In this document: piece by piece, positions 1 to 10,799 of the stretch
Numbering within the stretch: position 1 is the stretch's first letter
How the letters are laid out: each line of letters opens with the position of its first letter
NCBI GenBank assembly: GCA_963580455.1
Contig: OY756966.1
Coordinates: 15,751,001 to 15,815,000 of the forward strand
From: Euonymus europaeus
Taxonomy: Eukaryota; Streptophyta; Magnoliopsida; Celastrales; Celastraceae
Length of the DNA stretch: 64,000 nt
Direction: 5' to 3'
Translations under genes and position numbers: made by a program
Notes under the pieces: model-generated
Seen by the model: the letters and a program-made list of their open reading frames with translations, nothing else
The model's database searches: none
What the model was told of the DNA's origin: nothing

Positions 1-19
1 GGGATAGACTTTTAATGGT

Positions 20-124
20 TCTTCTATGTCAAATTTAACGAGTATAAGCTTCCTACATTATTTCGAAGCCAAAACACCAACTTTCTATGACAAATGGACA
101 AAACCGTTAAAAGCTCCTCCATAG
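20..124 (+). repeat. Degenerate internal sub-repeats within the monomer
   Basis: TTCTATGTCAAAT at monomer positions 22-34 matches TTCTATGACAAAT at 83-95 in 12 of 13 bases and TTCGATGCCAAAA at 62-74 in 10 of 13. AAGCTTCCTACAT (46-58) likewise resembles AAGCTCCTCCAT (111-122). Aligning positions 1-33 with 41-73 by eye gives 19 of 33 matches, against roughly 9 expected by chance. Positions 81-120 against 121-160 show no such match. The 160-bp unit therefore probably grew from a shorter repeat of about 40 or 60 bp, which is inference from weak but repeated similarity. Confidence 0.6.
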
Positions 125-132
125 AGAGAGTT

Positions 133-160
133 GAGCAACTTCGGACTATCAAAGTTGCTC
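133..160. other. Perfect 9-bp inverted repeat inside each monomer
   Basis: GAGCAACTT at 133-141 and AAGTTGCTC at 152-160 are exact reverse complements separated by the 10-nt spacer CGGACTATCA. The element recurs in most monomers at the same place, ending at the monomer junction. Common variants weaken it: the right arm becomes AAATTGCTC or AAGTTACTC, or the left arm becomes GAGCAACTA or GAGCAATTT. I saw no monomer in which an arm change is matched by a compensating change in the other arm. It could extrude as a short cruciform or bind a dimeric protein. That role is inference; the dyad itself is directly visible. Confidence 0.95.
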
Positions 161-2409
161 GGGATAGACTTTTTATTGTTCTTCTATGTCAAATTTTACG
201 AGTATAAGCTTCCTACATTATTTCAATGCCAAAACACCAACTTTTTATGACAAATGGACAAAACCGTTAAAAGCTCCTCCATAGAGAGAGTTGAGCAACT
301 TCAAACTATCAAAGTTACTCGGGATAGGCTTTTTATTGTTCTTCTATGTCAAATTTAACGAGTATAAGCTTCCTACATTATTTCGATGCCAAAACACCAA
401 CTTTCTATGACAAATGGACAAAACCGTTAAAAGCTCCTCCATAGAGAGAGTTGAGCAACTTCGGACTATCAAAGTTGCTCGGGATAGGCTTTTTATTGTT
501 CTTCTATGTCAAATTTTACGAGTATAAGCTTCCTAAATTATTTCGATGCCAAAACACCAACTTTCTATGACAAATGGACAAAACCGTTAAAAGCTCCTTC
601 ATAGAGAGAGTTGAGCAACTACGGACTGTCAAAGTTGCTCGGGATAGACTTTTAATGGTTCTTCTATGTCAAATTTAACGAGTATAAGCTTCCTACATTA
701 TTTCGATGCCAAAACTCCAACTTTCTATGACAAATGGACAAAACCGTTTAAAGCTCATCCATAGAGAGAGTTGAGCAACTACGGACTATCAAAGTTGCTC
801 GGGATAGACTTTTAATTGTTCTTCTATGTCAAATTTAACGAGTATAAGCTTCCTACATTATTTCGATGCCAAAACACCAACTTTCTATGACAAATCGACA
901 AAACCGTTAACCTCCTCCATAGAGAGAGTTGAGCAACTTCGGACTATCAAAGTTGCTCGGGATAGACTTTTTATTGTTCTTCTATGTCAAATTTTATGAG
1001 TATAAGCTTCTTACATTATTTGGATGCCACAACACCAACTTTGTATGACAAATGGACAAAATCGTTAAAACCTCCTCCTTAGAGAGAGTTGAGCAACTTC
1101 GGACTATCAAAGTTGCTCGGCATAGACTTTTAATGGTTCTTCTATGTCAAATTTAACGAGTATAAGCTTCCTACATTATTTCGATGCCAAAACACCAACT
1201 TTCTATGACAAATGGACAAAACCGTTAAAAGCTCCTCCATAGAGAGAATTGAGCAACTTCGGACTATCAAAGTTGCTCGGGATAGACTTTTTATTGTTCT
1301 TCTATGTGAAATTATACGAGTATAAGCTTCCTACATTATTTCGATGGCAAAACACCAACTTTCTATGACAAATAGATAAAATCGTTAAAAGCTCCACCAT
1401 AGAAATAGTTGAGCAACTTCGGACTATCAAAATTGCACGGGATAGACTTTTTATTGTTCTTCTATGCCAAATTTTACGAGTAAAACCTTCCTACATTATT
1501 TCGATGCCAAAAACACCAACTTTCTATGACAAATAGATAAAATCGTTAAAAGCTCCACCATAGAAAGAGTTGAGCAACTTCGGACTATCAAAATTGCTCG
1601 GGATAGACTTTTTATTGTTCTTCTATGTCAAATTTAACGAGTATAAGCTTCCTACATTATTTCTATGCGAAAACACCAACTTTCTATGACAAATAGACAA
1701 AACCGTTAAAAGCTCCTCCATAGAGAGAGTTGAGCAACTTCGGACTATCAAAGTTGCTCGGGATAGACTTTTTATTGTTCTTCAATGTCAAATTTTACGA
1801 GTATAAGCTTCCTACATTATTTCAATGCCAAAACACCAACTTTCTATGACAAATCGACAAAACCATTAAAACCTCCTCCATAGAGAGAGTTGAGCATCTT
1901 CGGACTATCAAAGTTGCTCGGGATAGACTTTTTATTGTTCTTCTATGTCAAATTTTATGAGTATAAGCTTCTTACATTATTTGGATGCCACAACACCAAC
2001 TTTCTATGACAAATGGACAAAATCGTTAAAACCTCCTCCTTAGAGAGAGTTGAGCAACTTCGGACTATCAAAGTTGCTCGGGATAGGCTTTTTATTGTTC
2101 TTCTATGTCAAATTTAACGAGTATAAGCTTCCTACATTATTTCGATGCCAAAACACCAACTTTCTATGACAAATGGACAAAACCGTTAAAAGCTCCTCCA
2201 TAGAGAGAGTTGAGCAACTTCGGACTATCAAAGTTGCTCGGGATAGGCTTTTTATTGTTCTTCTATGTCAAATTTTACGAGTATAAGCTTCCTACATTAT
2301 TTCGATACCAAAACACCAACTTTCTATGACAAATGGACAAAACCGTTAAAAGCTCCTACATAGAGAGAGTTGAGCAACTTCGGACTATCAAAATTGCTCG
2401 GGATAGGCT

Positions 2410-3600
2410 TTTTATTGTTCTTCTATGTCAAATTTAACGAGTATAAGCTTCCTACATTATTTCGATGCCAAAACACCAACTTTCTATGACAAATGGACAA
2501 AACCGTTAAAAGCTCCTCCATAGAGAGAGTTGAGCAACTTCGGACTATCAAAGTTGCTCGGGATAGACTTTTTATTGTTCTTCTATGTGAAATTATACGA
2601 GTATAAGCTTCCTACATTATTTCGATGGCAAAACACCAACTTTCTATGACGAATAGATAAAATCGTTAAAAGCTCCACCATAGAAATAGTTGAGCAACTT
2701 CGGACTATCAAAATTGCTCGGGATAGACTTTTTATTGTTCTTCTATGTCAAATTTTAGGTGTATAAGCTTCCTACATTATTTGGATGCCACAACACCAAC
2801 TTTCTATGAAAAATGGACAAAATCGTTAAAACCTCCTCCTTAGAGAGAGTTGAGCAACTTCGGACTATCAAAATTGCTCGGGATAGACTTTTTATTGTTC
2901 TTCTATGTCAAATTTAACGAGTATAAGCTTCCTACATTATTTCGATGGCAAAACACCAACTTTCTATGACGAATAGATAAAATCGTTAAAAGCTCCACCA
3001 TAGAAATAGTTGAGCAACTTCGGACTATCAAAATTGCTCGGGATAGACTTTTTATTGTTCTTCTATGTCAAATTTTAGGTGTATAAGCTTCCTACATTAT
3101 TTGGATGCCACAACACCAACTTTCTATGACAAATGGACAAAACCGTTAAAAGCTCCTACATAGAGAGAGTTGAGCAACTTCGGACTATCAAAATTGCTCG
3201 GGATAGGCTTTTTATTGTTCTTCTATGTCAAATTTTACGAGTATAAGCTTTCTAAATTATTTCGATGCCAAAACACCAACTTTCTATGACAAATGGACAA
3301 AACCGTTAAAAGCTCCTCCATAGAGAGAGTTGAGCAACTACGGACTGTCAAAGTTGCTCGGGATAGACTTTTAATGGTTCTTATATGTCAAATTTAACGA
3401 GTATAAGCTTCCTACATTATTTCGATGCCAAAACACCAACTTTCTATGACAAATGGACAAAACCGTTAAAAGCTCCTCCATAGAGAGAGTTGAGCAACTT
3501 CGGACTATCAAAGTTGCTCGGGATAGACTTTTTATTGTTCTTCTATGTCAAATTTTATGAGTATAAGCTTCTTACATTATTTGGATGCCACAACACCAAC
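2410..3600 (+). repeat. Block beta, left copy (GAAATT / TTAGGTG module)
   Basis: This block matches 4970-6160 with an offset of 2559 bp (16 monomers minus 1). The monomer order is distinctive: a GAAATTATACGAG monomer with CGATGGCAAAAC, then a TTAGGTG monomer with TTGGATGCCAC, then a second GATGGC monomer, a second TTAGGTG monomer, a CTCCTACATAG monomer, one with CTTTCTAAATTATTTC, and one with TTCTTATATGTC (3381 and 5940). The same GATGGC-TTAGGTG order is found again at about 36180, 56330 and 60800. Confidence 0.82.
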
Positions 3601-4969
3601 TTTCTATGACAAATGGACAAAATCGTTAAAACCTCCTCCTTAGAGAGAGTTGAGCAACTTCGGACTATCAAAGTTGCTCGGCATAGACTTTTAATGGTTC
3701 TTCTATGTCAAATTTAACGAGTATAAGCTTCCTACATTATTTCGATGCCAAAACACCAACTTTCTATGACAAATGGACAAAACCGTTAAAAGCTCCTCCA
3801 TAGAGAGAGTTGAGCAACTTCGGACTATCAAAGTTGCTCGGGATAGGCTTTTTATTGTTCTTCTATGTGAAATTTTACGAGTATAAGCTTCCTACATTAT
3901 TTCGATGGCAAAACACCAACTTTCTATGACGAATAGATAAAATCGTTAAAAGCTCCACCATAGAAATAGTTGAGCAACTTCGGACTATCAAAATTGCTCG
4001 GGATAGACTTTTTATTGTTCTTCTATGTCAAATTTTAGCTGTATAAGCTTCCTACATTATTTGGATGCCACAACACCAACTTTCTATGAAAAATGGACAA
4101 AATCGTTAAAACCTCCTCCTTAGAGAGAGTTGAGCAACTTCGGACTATCAAAATTGCTCGGGATAGACTTTTTATTGTTCTTCTATGTCAAATTTAACGA
4201 GTATAAGCTTGCTACATTATTTCGATGCCAAAACACCAACTTTCTATGACAATGGACAAAACCGTTAAATGCTCCTCCATAGAGAGAGTTGAGCAACTTC
4301 GGACTATCAAAGTTGCTCGGGATAGGCTTTTTATTGTTCTTCTATGTCAAATTTTACGAGTATAAGCTTCCTACATTATTTCGATGCCAAAACATCAACT
4401 TTCTATGACAAATCGACAAAACCGTTAAAAGCTCATCCATAGAGAGAGTTGAGCAACTACGGACTATCAAAGTTGCTCGGGATAGACTTTTAATTGTTCT
4501 TCTATGTCAAATTTAACGAGTATAAGCTTCCTACATTATTTCGATGCCAAAACACCAACTTTCTATGACAAATGGACAAAACCGTTAAAAGCTCCTCCAT
4601 AGAGAGAGTTGAGCAACTTCGGACTATCAAAGTTGCTCGGGATAGACTTTTAATGGTTCTTCTATGTCAAATTTAACGAGTATAAGCTTCCTACATTATT
4701 TCGAAGCCAAAACACCAACTTTCTATGACAAATGGACAAAACCGTTAAAAGCTCCACCATAGAGAGAGTTGAGCAACTTCGGACTATCAAAGTTGCTCGG
4801 GATAGACTTTTTATTGTTCTTCTATGTCAAATTTTACGAGTATAAGCTTCCTACATTATTTCAATGCCAAAACACCAACTTTCTATGACAAATGGACAAA
4901 ACCGTTAAAAGCTCCTCCATAGAGAGAGTTGAGCAACTTCAGACTATCAAAGTTACTCGGGATAGGCTT

Positions 4970-6160
4970 TTTATTGTTCTTCTATGTCAAATTTAACGAG
5001 TATAAGCTTCCTACATTATTTCGATGCCAAAACACCAACTTTCTATGACAAATGGACAAAACCGTTAAAAGCTCCTCCATAGAGAGAGTTGAGCAACTTC
5101 GGACTATCAAAGTTGCTCGGGATAGACTTTTTATTGTTCTTCTATGTGAAATTATACGAGTATAAGCTTCCTACATTATTTCGATGGCAAAACACCAACT
5201 TTCTATGACGAATAGATAAAATCGTTAAAAGCTCCACCATAGAAATAGTTGAGCAACTTCGGACTATCAAAATTGCTCGGGATAGACTTTTTATTGTTCT
5301 TCTATGTCAAATTTTAGGTGTATAAGCTTCCTACATTATTTGGATGCCACAACACCAACTTTCTATGAAAAATGGACAAAATCGTTAAAACCTCCTCCTT
5401 AGAGAGAGTTGAGCAACTTCGGACTATCAAAATTGCTCGGGATAGACTTTTTATTGTTCTTCTATGTCAAATTTAACGAGTATAAGCTTCCTACATTATT
5501 TCGATGGCAAAACACCAACTTTCTATGACGAATAGATAAAATCGTTAAAAGCTCCACCATAGAAATAGTTGAGCAACTTCGGACTATCAAAATTGCTCGG
5601 GATAGACTTTTTATTGTTCTTCTATGTCAAATTTTAGGTGTATAAGCTTCCTACATTATTTGGATGCCACAACACCAACTTTCTATGACAAATGGACAAA
5701 ACCGTTAAAAGCTCCTACATAGAGAGAGTTGAGCAACTTCGGACTATCAAAATTGCTCGGGATAGGCTTTTTATTGTTCTTCTATGTCAAATTTTACGAG
5801 TATAAGCTTTCTAAATTATTTCGATGCCAAAACACCAACTTTCTATGACAAATGGACAAAACCGTTAAAAGCTCCTCCATAGAGAGAGTTGAGCAACTAC
5901 GGACTGTCAAAGTTGCTCGGGATAGACTTTTAATGGTTCTTATATGTCAAATTTAACGAGTATAAGCTTCCTACATTATTTCGATGCCAAAACACCAACT
6001 TTCTATGACAAATGGACAAAACCGTTAAAAGCTCATCCATAGAGAGAGTTGAGCAACTTCGGACTATCAAAGTTGCTCGGGATAGACTTTTTATTGTTCT
6101 TCTATGTCAAATTTTATGAGTATAAGCTTCTTACATTATTTGGATGCCAAAACACCAACT
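4970..6160 (+). repeat. Block beta, right copy
   Basis: This is the partner of 2410-3600 at +2559 bp, with the same order of rare monomers, including TTATATGTC at 5940. Differences I noticed are few, for example GCTCATCC at about 6032 where the partner has GCTCCTCC, and GGATGCCAAAAC at about 6143 where the partner has GGATGCCACAAC, which marks its right end. Its left neighbour (4639-5118) is a copy of 1-480. Confidence 0.82.
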
Positions 6161-6187
6161 TTCTATGACAAATGGACAAAATCGTTA

Positions 6188-7118
6188 AAAGCTCCTCCAT
6201 AGAGAGAGTTGAGCAACTTCAGACTATCAAAGTTACTCGGGATAGGCTTTTTATTGTTCTTCTATGTCAAATTTAACGAGTATAAGCTTCCTACATTATT
6301 TCGATGCCAAAACACCAACTTTCTATGACAAATGGACAAAACCGTTAAAAGCTCCTCCATAGAGAGAGTTGAGCAACTTCGGACTATCAAAGTTGCTCGG
6401 GATAGGCTTTTTATTGTTCTTCTATGTCAAATTTTACGAGTATAAGCTTCCTAAATTATTTCGATGCCAAAACACCAACTTTCTATGACAAATGGACAAA
6501 ACCGTAAAAAGCTCCTTCATAGAGAGAGTTGAGCAACTACGGACTGTCAAAGTTGCTCGGGATAGACTTTTAATGGTTCTTCTATGTCAAATTTAACGAG
6601 TATAAGCTTCCTACATTATTTCGATGCCAAAACTCCAACTTTCTATGACAAATGGACAAAACCGTTTAAAGCTCATCCATAGAGAGAGTTGAGCAACTAC
6701 GGACTATCAAAGTTGCTCGGGATAGACTTTTAATTGTTCTTCTATGTCAAATTTAACGAGTATAAGCTTCCTACATTATTTCGATGCCAAAACACCAACT
6801 TTCTATGACAAATCGACAAAACCGTTAACCTCCTCCATAGAGAGAGTTGAGCAACTTCGGACTATCAAAGTTGCTCGGGATAGACTTTTTATTGTTCTTC
6901 TATGTCAAATTTTATGAGTATAAGCTTCTTACATTATTTGGATGCCACAACACCAACTTTGTATGACAAATGGACAAAATCGTTAAAACCTCCTCCTTAG
7001 AGAGAGTTGAGCAACTTCGGACTATCAAAGTTGCTCGGCATAGGCTTTTAATGGTTCTTCTATGTCAAATTTAACGAGTATAAGCTTCCTACATTATTTC
7101 GATGCCAAAACACCAACT
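6188..7118 (+). repeat. Third partial copy of block alpha (about 6 monomers)
   Basis: This segment matches 270-1200 at an offset of 5918 bp and 8585-9515 at an offset of 2397 bp. All three contain the 2-bp deletion CGTTAACCTCC (906, 6824, 9221) and the AGCTCCTTCATAG monomer. The copies at 6188 and 8585 also share CCGTAAAAAGC, which the copy at 270 lacks, so they are closest to each other. Left of it, 5118-6160 belongs to a different block; right of it, 7119-8315 is a mosaic of ordinary monomers. Confidence 0.8.
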
Positions 7119-8315
7119 TTCTATGACAATGGACAAAACCGTTAAATGCTCCTCCATAGAGAGAGTTGAGCAACTTCGGACTATCAAAGTTGCTCGGGAT
7201 AGGCTTTTTATTGTTCTTCTATGTCAAATTTTACGAGTATAAGCTTCCTACATTATTTCGATGCCAAAACATCAACTTTCTATGACAAATCGACAAAACC
7301 GTTAAAAGCTCATCCATAGAGAGAGTTGAGCAACTACGGACTATCAAAGTTGCTCGGGATAGACTTTTAATGGTTCTTCTATGTCAAATTTAACGAGTAT
7401 AAGCTTCCTACATTATTTCTATGCGAAAACACCAACTTTCTATGACAAATAGACAAAACCGTTAAAAGCTCCTCCATAGAGAGAGTTGAGCAACTTCGGA
7501 CTATCAAAGTTGCTCGGGATAGGCTTTTTATTGTTCTTCAATGTCAAATTTTACGAGTATAAGCTTCCTACATTATTTCAATGCCAAAACACCAACTTTC
7601 TATGACGAATAGATAAAATCGTTAAAAGCTCCACCATAGAAATAGTTGAGCAACTTCGGACTATCAAAGTTGCTCGGGATAGACTTTTTATTGTTCTTCT
7701 ATGTCAAATTTTATGAGTATAAGCTTCTTACATTATTTGGATGCCACAACACCAACTTTCTATGACAAATGGACAAAATCGTTAAAACCTCCTCCTTAGA
7801 GAGAGTTGAGCAACTTCGGACTATCAAAGTTGCTCAGGATAGGCTTTTTATTGTTCTTCTATGTCAAATTTAACGAGTATAAGCTTCCTACATTATTTCG
7901 ATGCCAAAACACCAACTTTCTATGACAAATGGACAAAACCGTTAAAAGCTCCTCCATAGAGAGAGTTGAGCAACTTCGGACTATCAAAGTTGCTCGGGAT
8001 AGGCTTTTTATTGTTCTTCTATGTCAAATTTTACGAGTATAAGCTTCCTACATTATTTCGATGCCAAAACACCAACTTTCTATGACAAATGGACAAAACC
8101 GTTAAAAGCTCATCCATAGAGAGAGTTGAGCAACTACGGACTATCAAAGTTGCTCGGGATAGACTTTTAATTGTTCTTCTATGTCAAATTTAACGAGTAT
8201 AAGCTTCCTACATTATTTCGATGCCAAAACACCAACTTTCTATGACAAATGGACAAAACCGTTAAAAGCTCCTCCATAGAGAGAGTTGAGCAACTTCGGA
8301 CTATCAAAGTTGCTC
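7119..8315 (+). repeat. Mosaic satellite stretch between alpha copies
   Basis: Only satellite monomers are present. They recombine variants seen elsewhere: a 1-bp deleted ATGACAATGG monomer (about 7123, also at about 4250), TTCTATGCG at about 7417, a GACGAATAGATAA monomer at about 7605, a TTTTATGAG monomer at about 7711 and a CTCAGGATAGG junction at about 7835. I see no gene, no foreign insertion and no single upstream block that explains the whole stretch. Confidence 0.8.
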
Positions 8316-10690
8316 GGGATAGACTTTTAATGGTTCTTCTATGTCAAATTTAACGAGTATAAGCTTCCTACATTATTTCGAAGCCAAAACACCAACTTTC
8401 TATGACAAATGGACAAAACCGTTAAAAGCTCCACCATAGAGAGAGTTGAGCAACTTCGGACTATCAAAGTTGCTCGGGATAGACTTTTTATTGTTCTTCT
8501 ATGTCAAATTTTACGAGTATAAGCTTCCTACATTATTTCAATGCCAAAACACCAACTTTCTATGACAAATGGACAAAACAGTTAAAAGCTCCTCCATAGA
8601 GAGAGTTGAGCAACTTCAGACTATCAAAGTTACTCGGGATAGGCTTTTTATTGTTCTTCTATGTCAAATTTAACGAGTATAAGCTTCCTACATTATTTCG
8701 ATGCCAAAACACCAACTTTCTATGACAAATGGACAAAACCGTTAAAAGCTCCTCCATAGAGAGAGTTGAGCAACTTCGGACTATCAAAGTTGCTCGGGAT
8801 AGGCTTTTTATTGTTCTTCTATGTCAAATTTTACGAGTATAAGCTTCCTAAATTATTTCGATGCCAAAACACCAACTTTCTATGACAAATGGACAAAACC
8901 GTAAAAAGCTCCTTCATAGAGAGAGTTGAGCAACTACGGACTGTCAAAGTTGCTCGGGATAGACTTTTAATGGTTCTTCTATGTCAAATTTAACGAGTAT
9001 AAGCTTCCTACATTATTTCGATGCCAAAACTCCAACTTTCTATGACAAATGGACAAAACCGTTTAAAGCTCATCCATAGAGAGAGTTGAGCAACTACGGA
9101 CTATCAAAGTTGCTCGGGATAGACTTTTAATTGTTCTTCTATGTCAAATTTAACGAGTATAAGCTTCCTACATTATTTCGATGCCAAAACACCAACTTTC
9201 TATGACAAATCGACAAAACCGTTAACCTCCTCCATAGAGAGAGTTGAGCAACTTCGGACTATCAAAGTTGCTCGGGATAGACTTTTTATTGTTCTTCTAT
9301 GTCAAATTTTATGAGTATAAGCTTCTTACATTATTTGGATGCCACAACACCAACTTTGTATGACAAATGGACAAAATCGTTAAAACCTCCTCCTTAGAGA
9401 GAGTTGAGCAACTTCGGACTATCAAAGTTGCTCGGCATAGACTTTTAATGGTTCTTCTATGTCAAATTTAACGAGTATAAGCTTCCTACATTATTTCGAT
9501 GGCAAAACACCAACTTTCTATGACAAATGGACAAAACCGTTAAAAGCTCCTCCATAGAGAGAATTGAGCAACTTCGGACTATCAAAGTTGCTCGGGATAG
9601 ACTTTTTATTGTTCTTCTATGTGAAATTATACGAGTATAAGCTTCCTACATTATTTCGATGGCAAAACACCAACTTTCTATGACAAATAGATAAAATCGT
9701 TAAAAGCTCCACCATAGAAATAGTTGAGCAACTTCGGACTACCAAAATTGCACGGGATAGACTTTTTATTGTTCTTCTATGTCAAATTTTACGAGTAAAA
9801 CCTTCCTACATTATTTTGATGCCAAAAACACCAACTTTCTATGACAAATAGATAAAATCGTTAAAAGCTCCACCATAGAAAGAGTTGAGCAACTTCGGAC
9901 TATCAAAATTGCTCGGGATAGACTTTTTATTGTTCTTCTATGTCAAATTTAACGAGTATAAGCTTCCTACATTATTTCTATGCGAAAACACCAACTTTCT
10001 ATGACAAATAGACAAAACCGTTAAAAGCTCCTCCATAGAGAGAGTTGAGCAACTTCGGACTATCAAAGTTGCTCGGGATAGACTTTTTATTGTTCTTCAA
10101 TGTCAAATTTTACGAGTATAAGCTTCTTACATTATTTCAATGCCAAAACACCAACTTTCTATGACAAATCGACAAAACCATTAAAACCTCCTCCATAGAG
10201 AGAGTTGAGCAACTTCGGACTATCAAAGTTGCTCGGGATAGACTTTTTATTGTTCTTCTATGTCAAATTTTATGAGTATAAGCTTCTTACATTATTTGGA
10301 TGCCACAACACCAACTTTCTATGACAAATGGACAAAATCGTTAAAACCTCCTCCTTAGAGAGAGTTGAGCAACTTCGGACTATCAAAGTTGCTCAGGATA
10401 GGCTTTTTATTGTTCTTCTATGTCAAATTTAACGAGTATAAGCTTCCTACATTATTTCGATGCCAAAACACCAACTTTCTATGACAAATGGACAAAACCG
10501 TTAAAAGCTCCTCCATAGAGAGAGTTGAGCAACTTCGAACTATCAAAGTTGCTCGGGATAGGCTTTTTATTGTTCTTCTATGTCAAATTTTACGAGTATA
10601 AGCTTCCTACATTATTTCGATGCCAAAACACCAACTTTCTATGACAAATGGACAAAACCGTTAAAAGCTCCTACATAGAGAGAGTTGAGC
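8316..10690 (+). repeat. Block alpha, right copy
   Basis: This is the second copy of the block at 1-2375. It carries the CGAAGCC monomer at its left end, the CGTTAACCTCC deletion at about 9221, the GCCAAAAACACC insertion at 9821 and TTCTATGCG at 9976, all exactly 8315 bp from their partners. A few private substitutions separate the copies, such as CTCAGGATAGG near 10394 and TTATTTTGATGCC near 9811, so the duplication is not brand new. Confidence 0.85.
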
Positions 10691-10799
10691 AACTACGGAC
10701 TGTCAAAGTTGCTCGGGATAGGCTTTTTATTGTTCTTCTATGTCAAATTTAACGAGTATAAGCTTCCTACATTATTTCGATGCCAAAACACCAACTTTC

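Larger units (their letters stand above)
1..160 (+). repeat. Reference satellite monomer (phase used throughout)
   Basis: This is the first full monomer, taken from GGGATAG to TTGCTC. Landmarks by monomer position are: a T-rich stretch at 10-20; the variable family-defining stretch at 29-42 (CAAATTTAACGAG, CAAATTTTACGAG, CAAATTTTATGAG, GAAATTATACGAG, CAAATTTTAGGTG); a HindIII site AAGCTT at 46-51; the second variable stretch at 62-78 (TTCGATGCC and variants, then AAAACACCAAC); TATGACAAAT at 86-95; CCGTTAAAAGCTCC near 104-118; the purine run AGAGAGAG at 123-130; and an inverted repeat at 133-160. The consensus carries five CpG sites, near 39, 64, 105, 142 and the 160/1 junction. This copy carries the less common CGAAGCC variant. 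There is no coding potential, because 160 is not divisible by 3 and the frame changes at each monomer. Confidence 0.97.
1..2375 (+). repeat. Block alpha, left copy (about 15 monomers)
   Basis: This stretch re-appears at 8316-10690 with a constant offset of 8315 bp (52 monomers minus 5 bp). Shared rare marks fix the alignment: CGAAGCC in the first monomer, a 2-bp deletion giving CGTTAACCTCC at about 906, a 1-bp insertion giving GCCAAAAACACC at 1506 preceded by GAGTAAAACC, and TTCTATGCGAAAAC at 1661. Similarity ends near 2375, where the right-hand copy has ACTACGGACTGTC instead of ACTTCGGACTATC. The block begins at or before the window edge. Its first 480 bp also match 4639-5118. Confidence 0.85.

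Noticed and set aside
41..51. GAGTATAAG shared with the Arabidopsis 178-180 bp centromere repeat as a sign of common origin.
   Set aside because: The shared word is only nine bases and recalled from memory, and the rest of the monomer shows no convincing match, so chance is the better explanation.
71..112. Phased A-tracts suggesting intrinsically curved DNA.
   Set aside because: AAAA runs at monomer positions 71-74, 100-103 and 109-112 are not spaced in clear helical-turn multiples throughout, so I do not claim curvature without a bend prediction.
121..131. AGAGAGAG run as a microsatellite or GAGA-factor site.
   Set aside because: The run keeps the same short length in nearly every monomer and does not expand. 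It is simply part of the consensus, and there is no other promoter feature.
140..163. Possible CENP-B box: TTCG followed by four bases and A, with CGGG a little further on.
   Set aside because: The human box needs TTCG-N4-A-NN-CGGG. Here CGGG lies 11 bases after the A instead of 2, so only half of the motif is in place, and TTCG plus one A is expected by chance.
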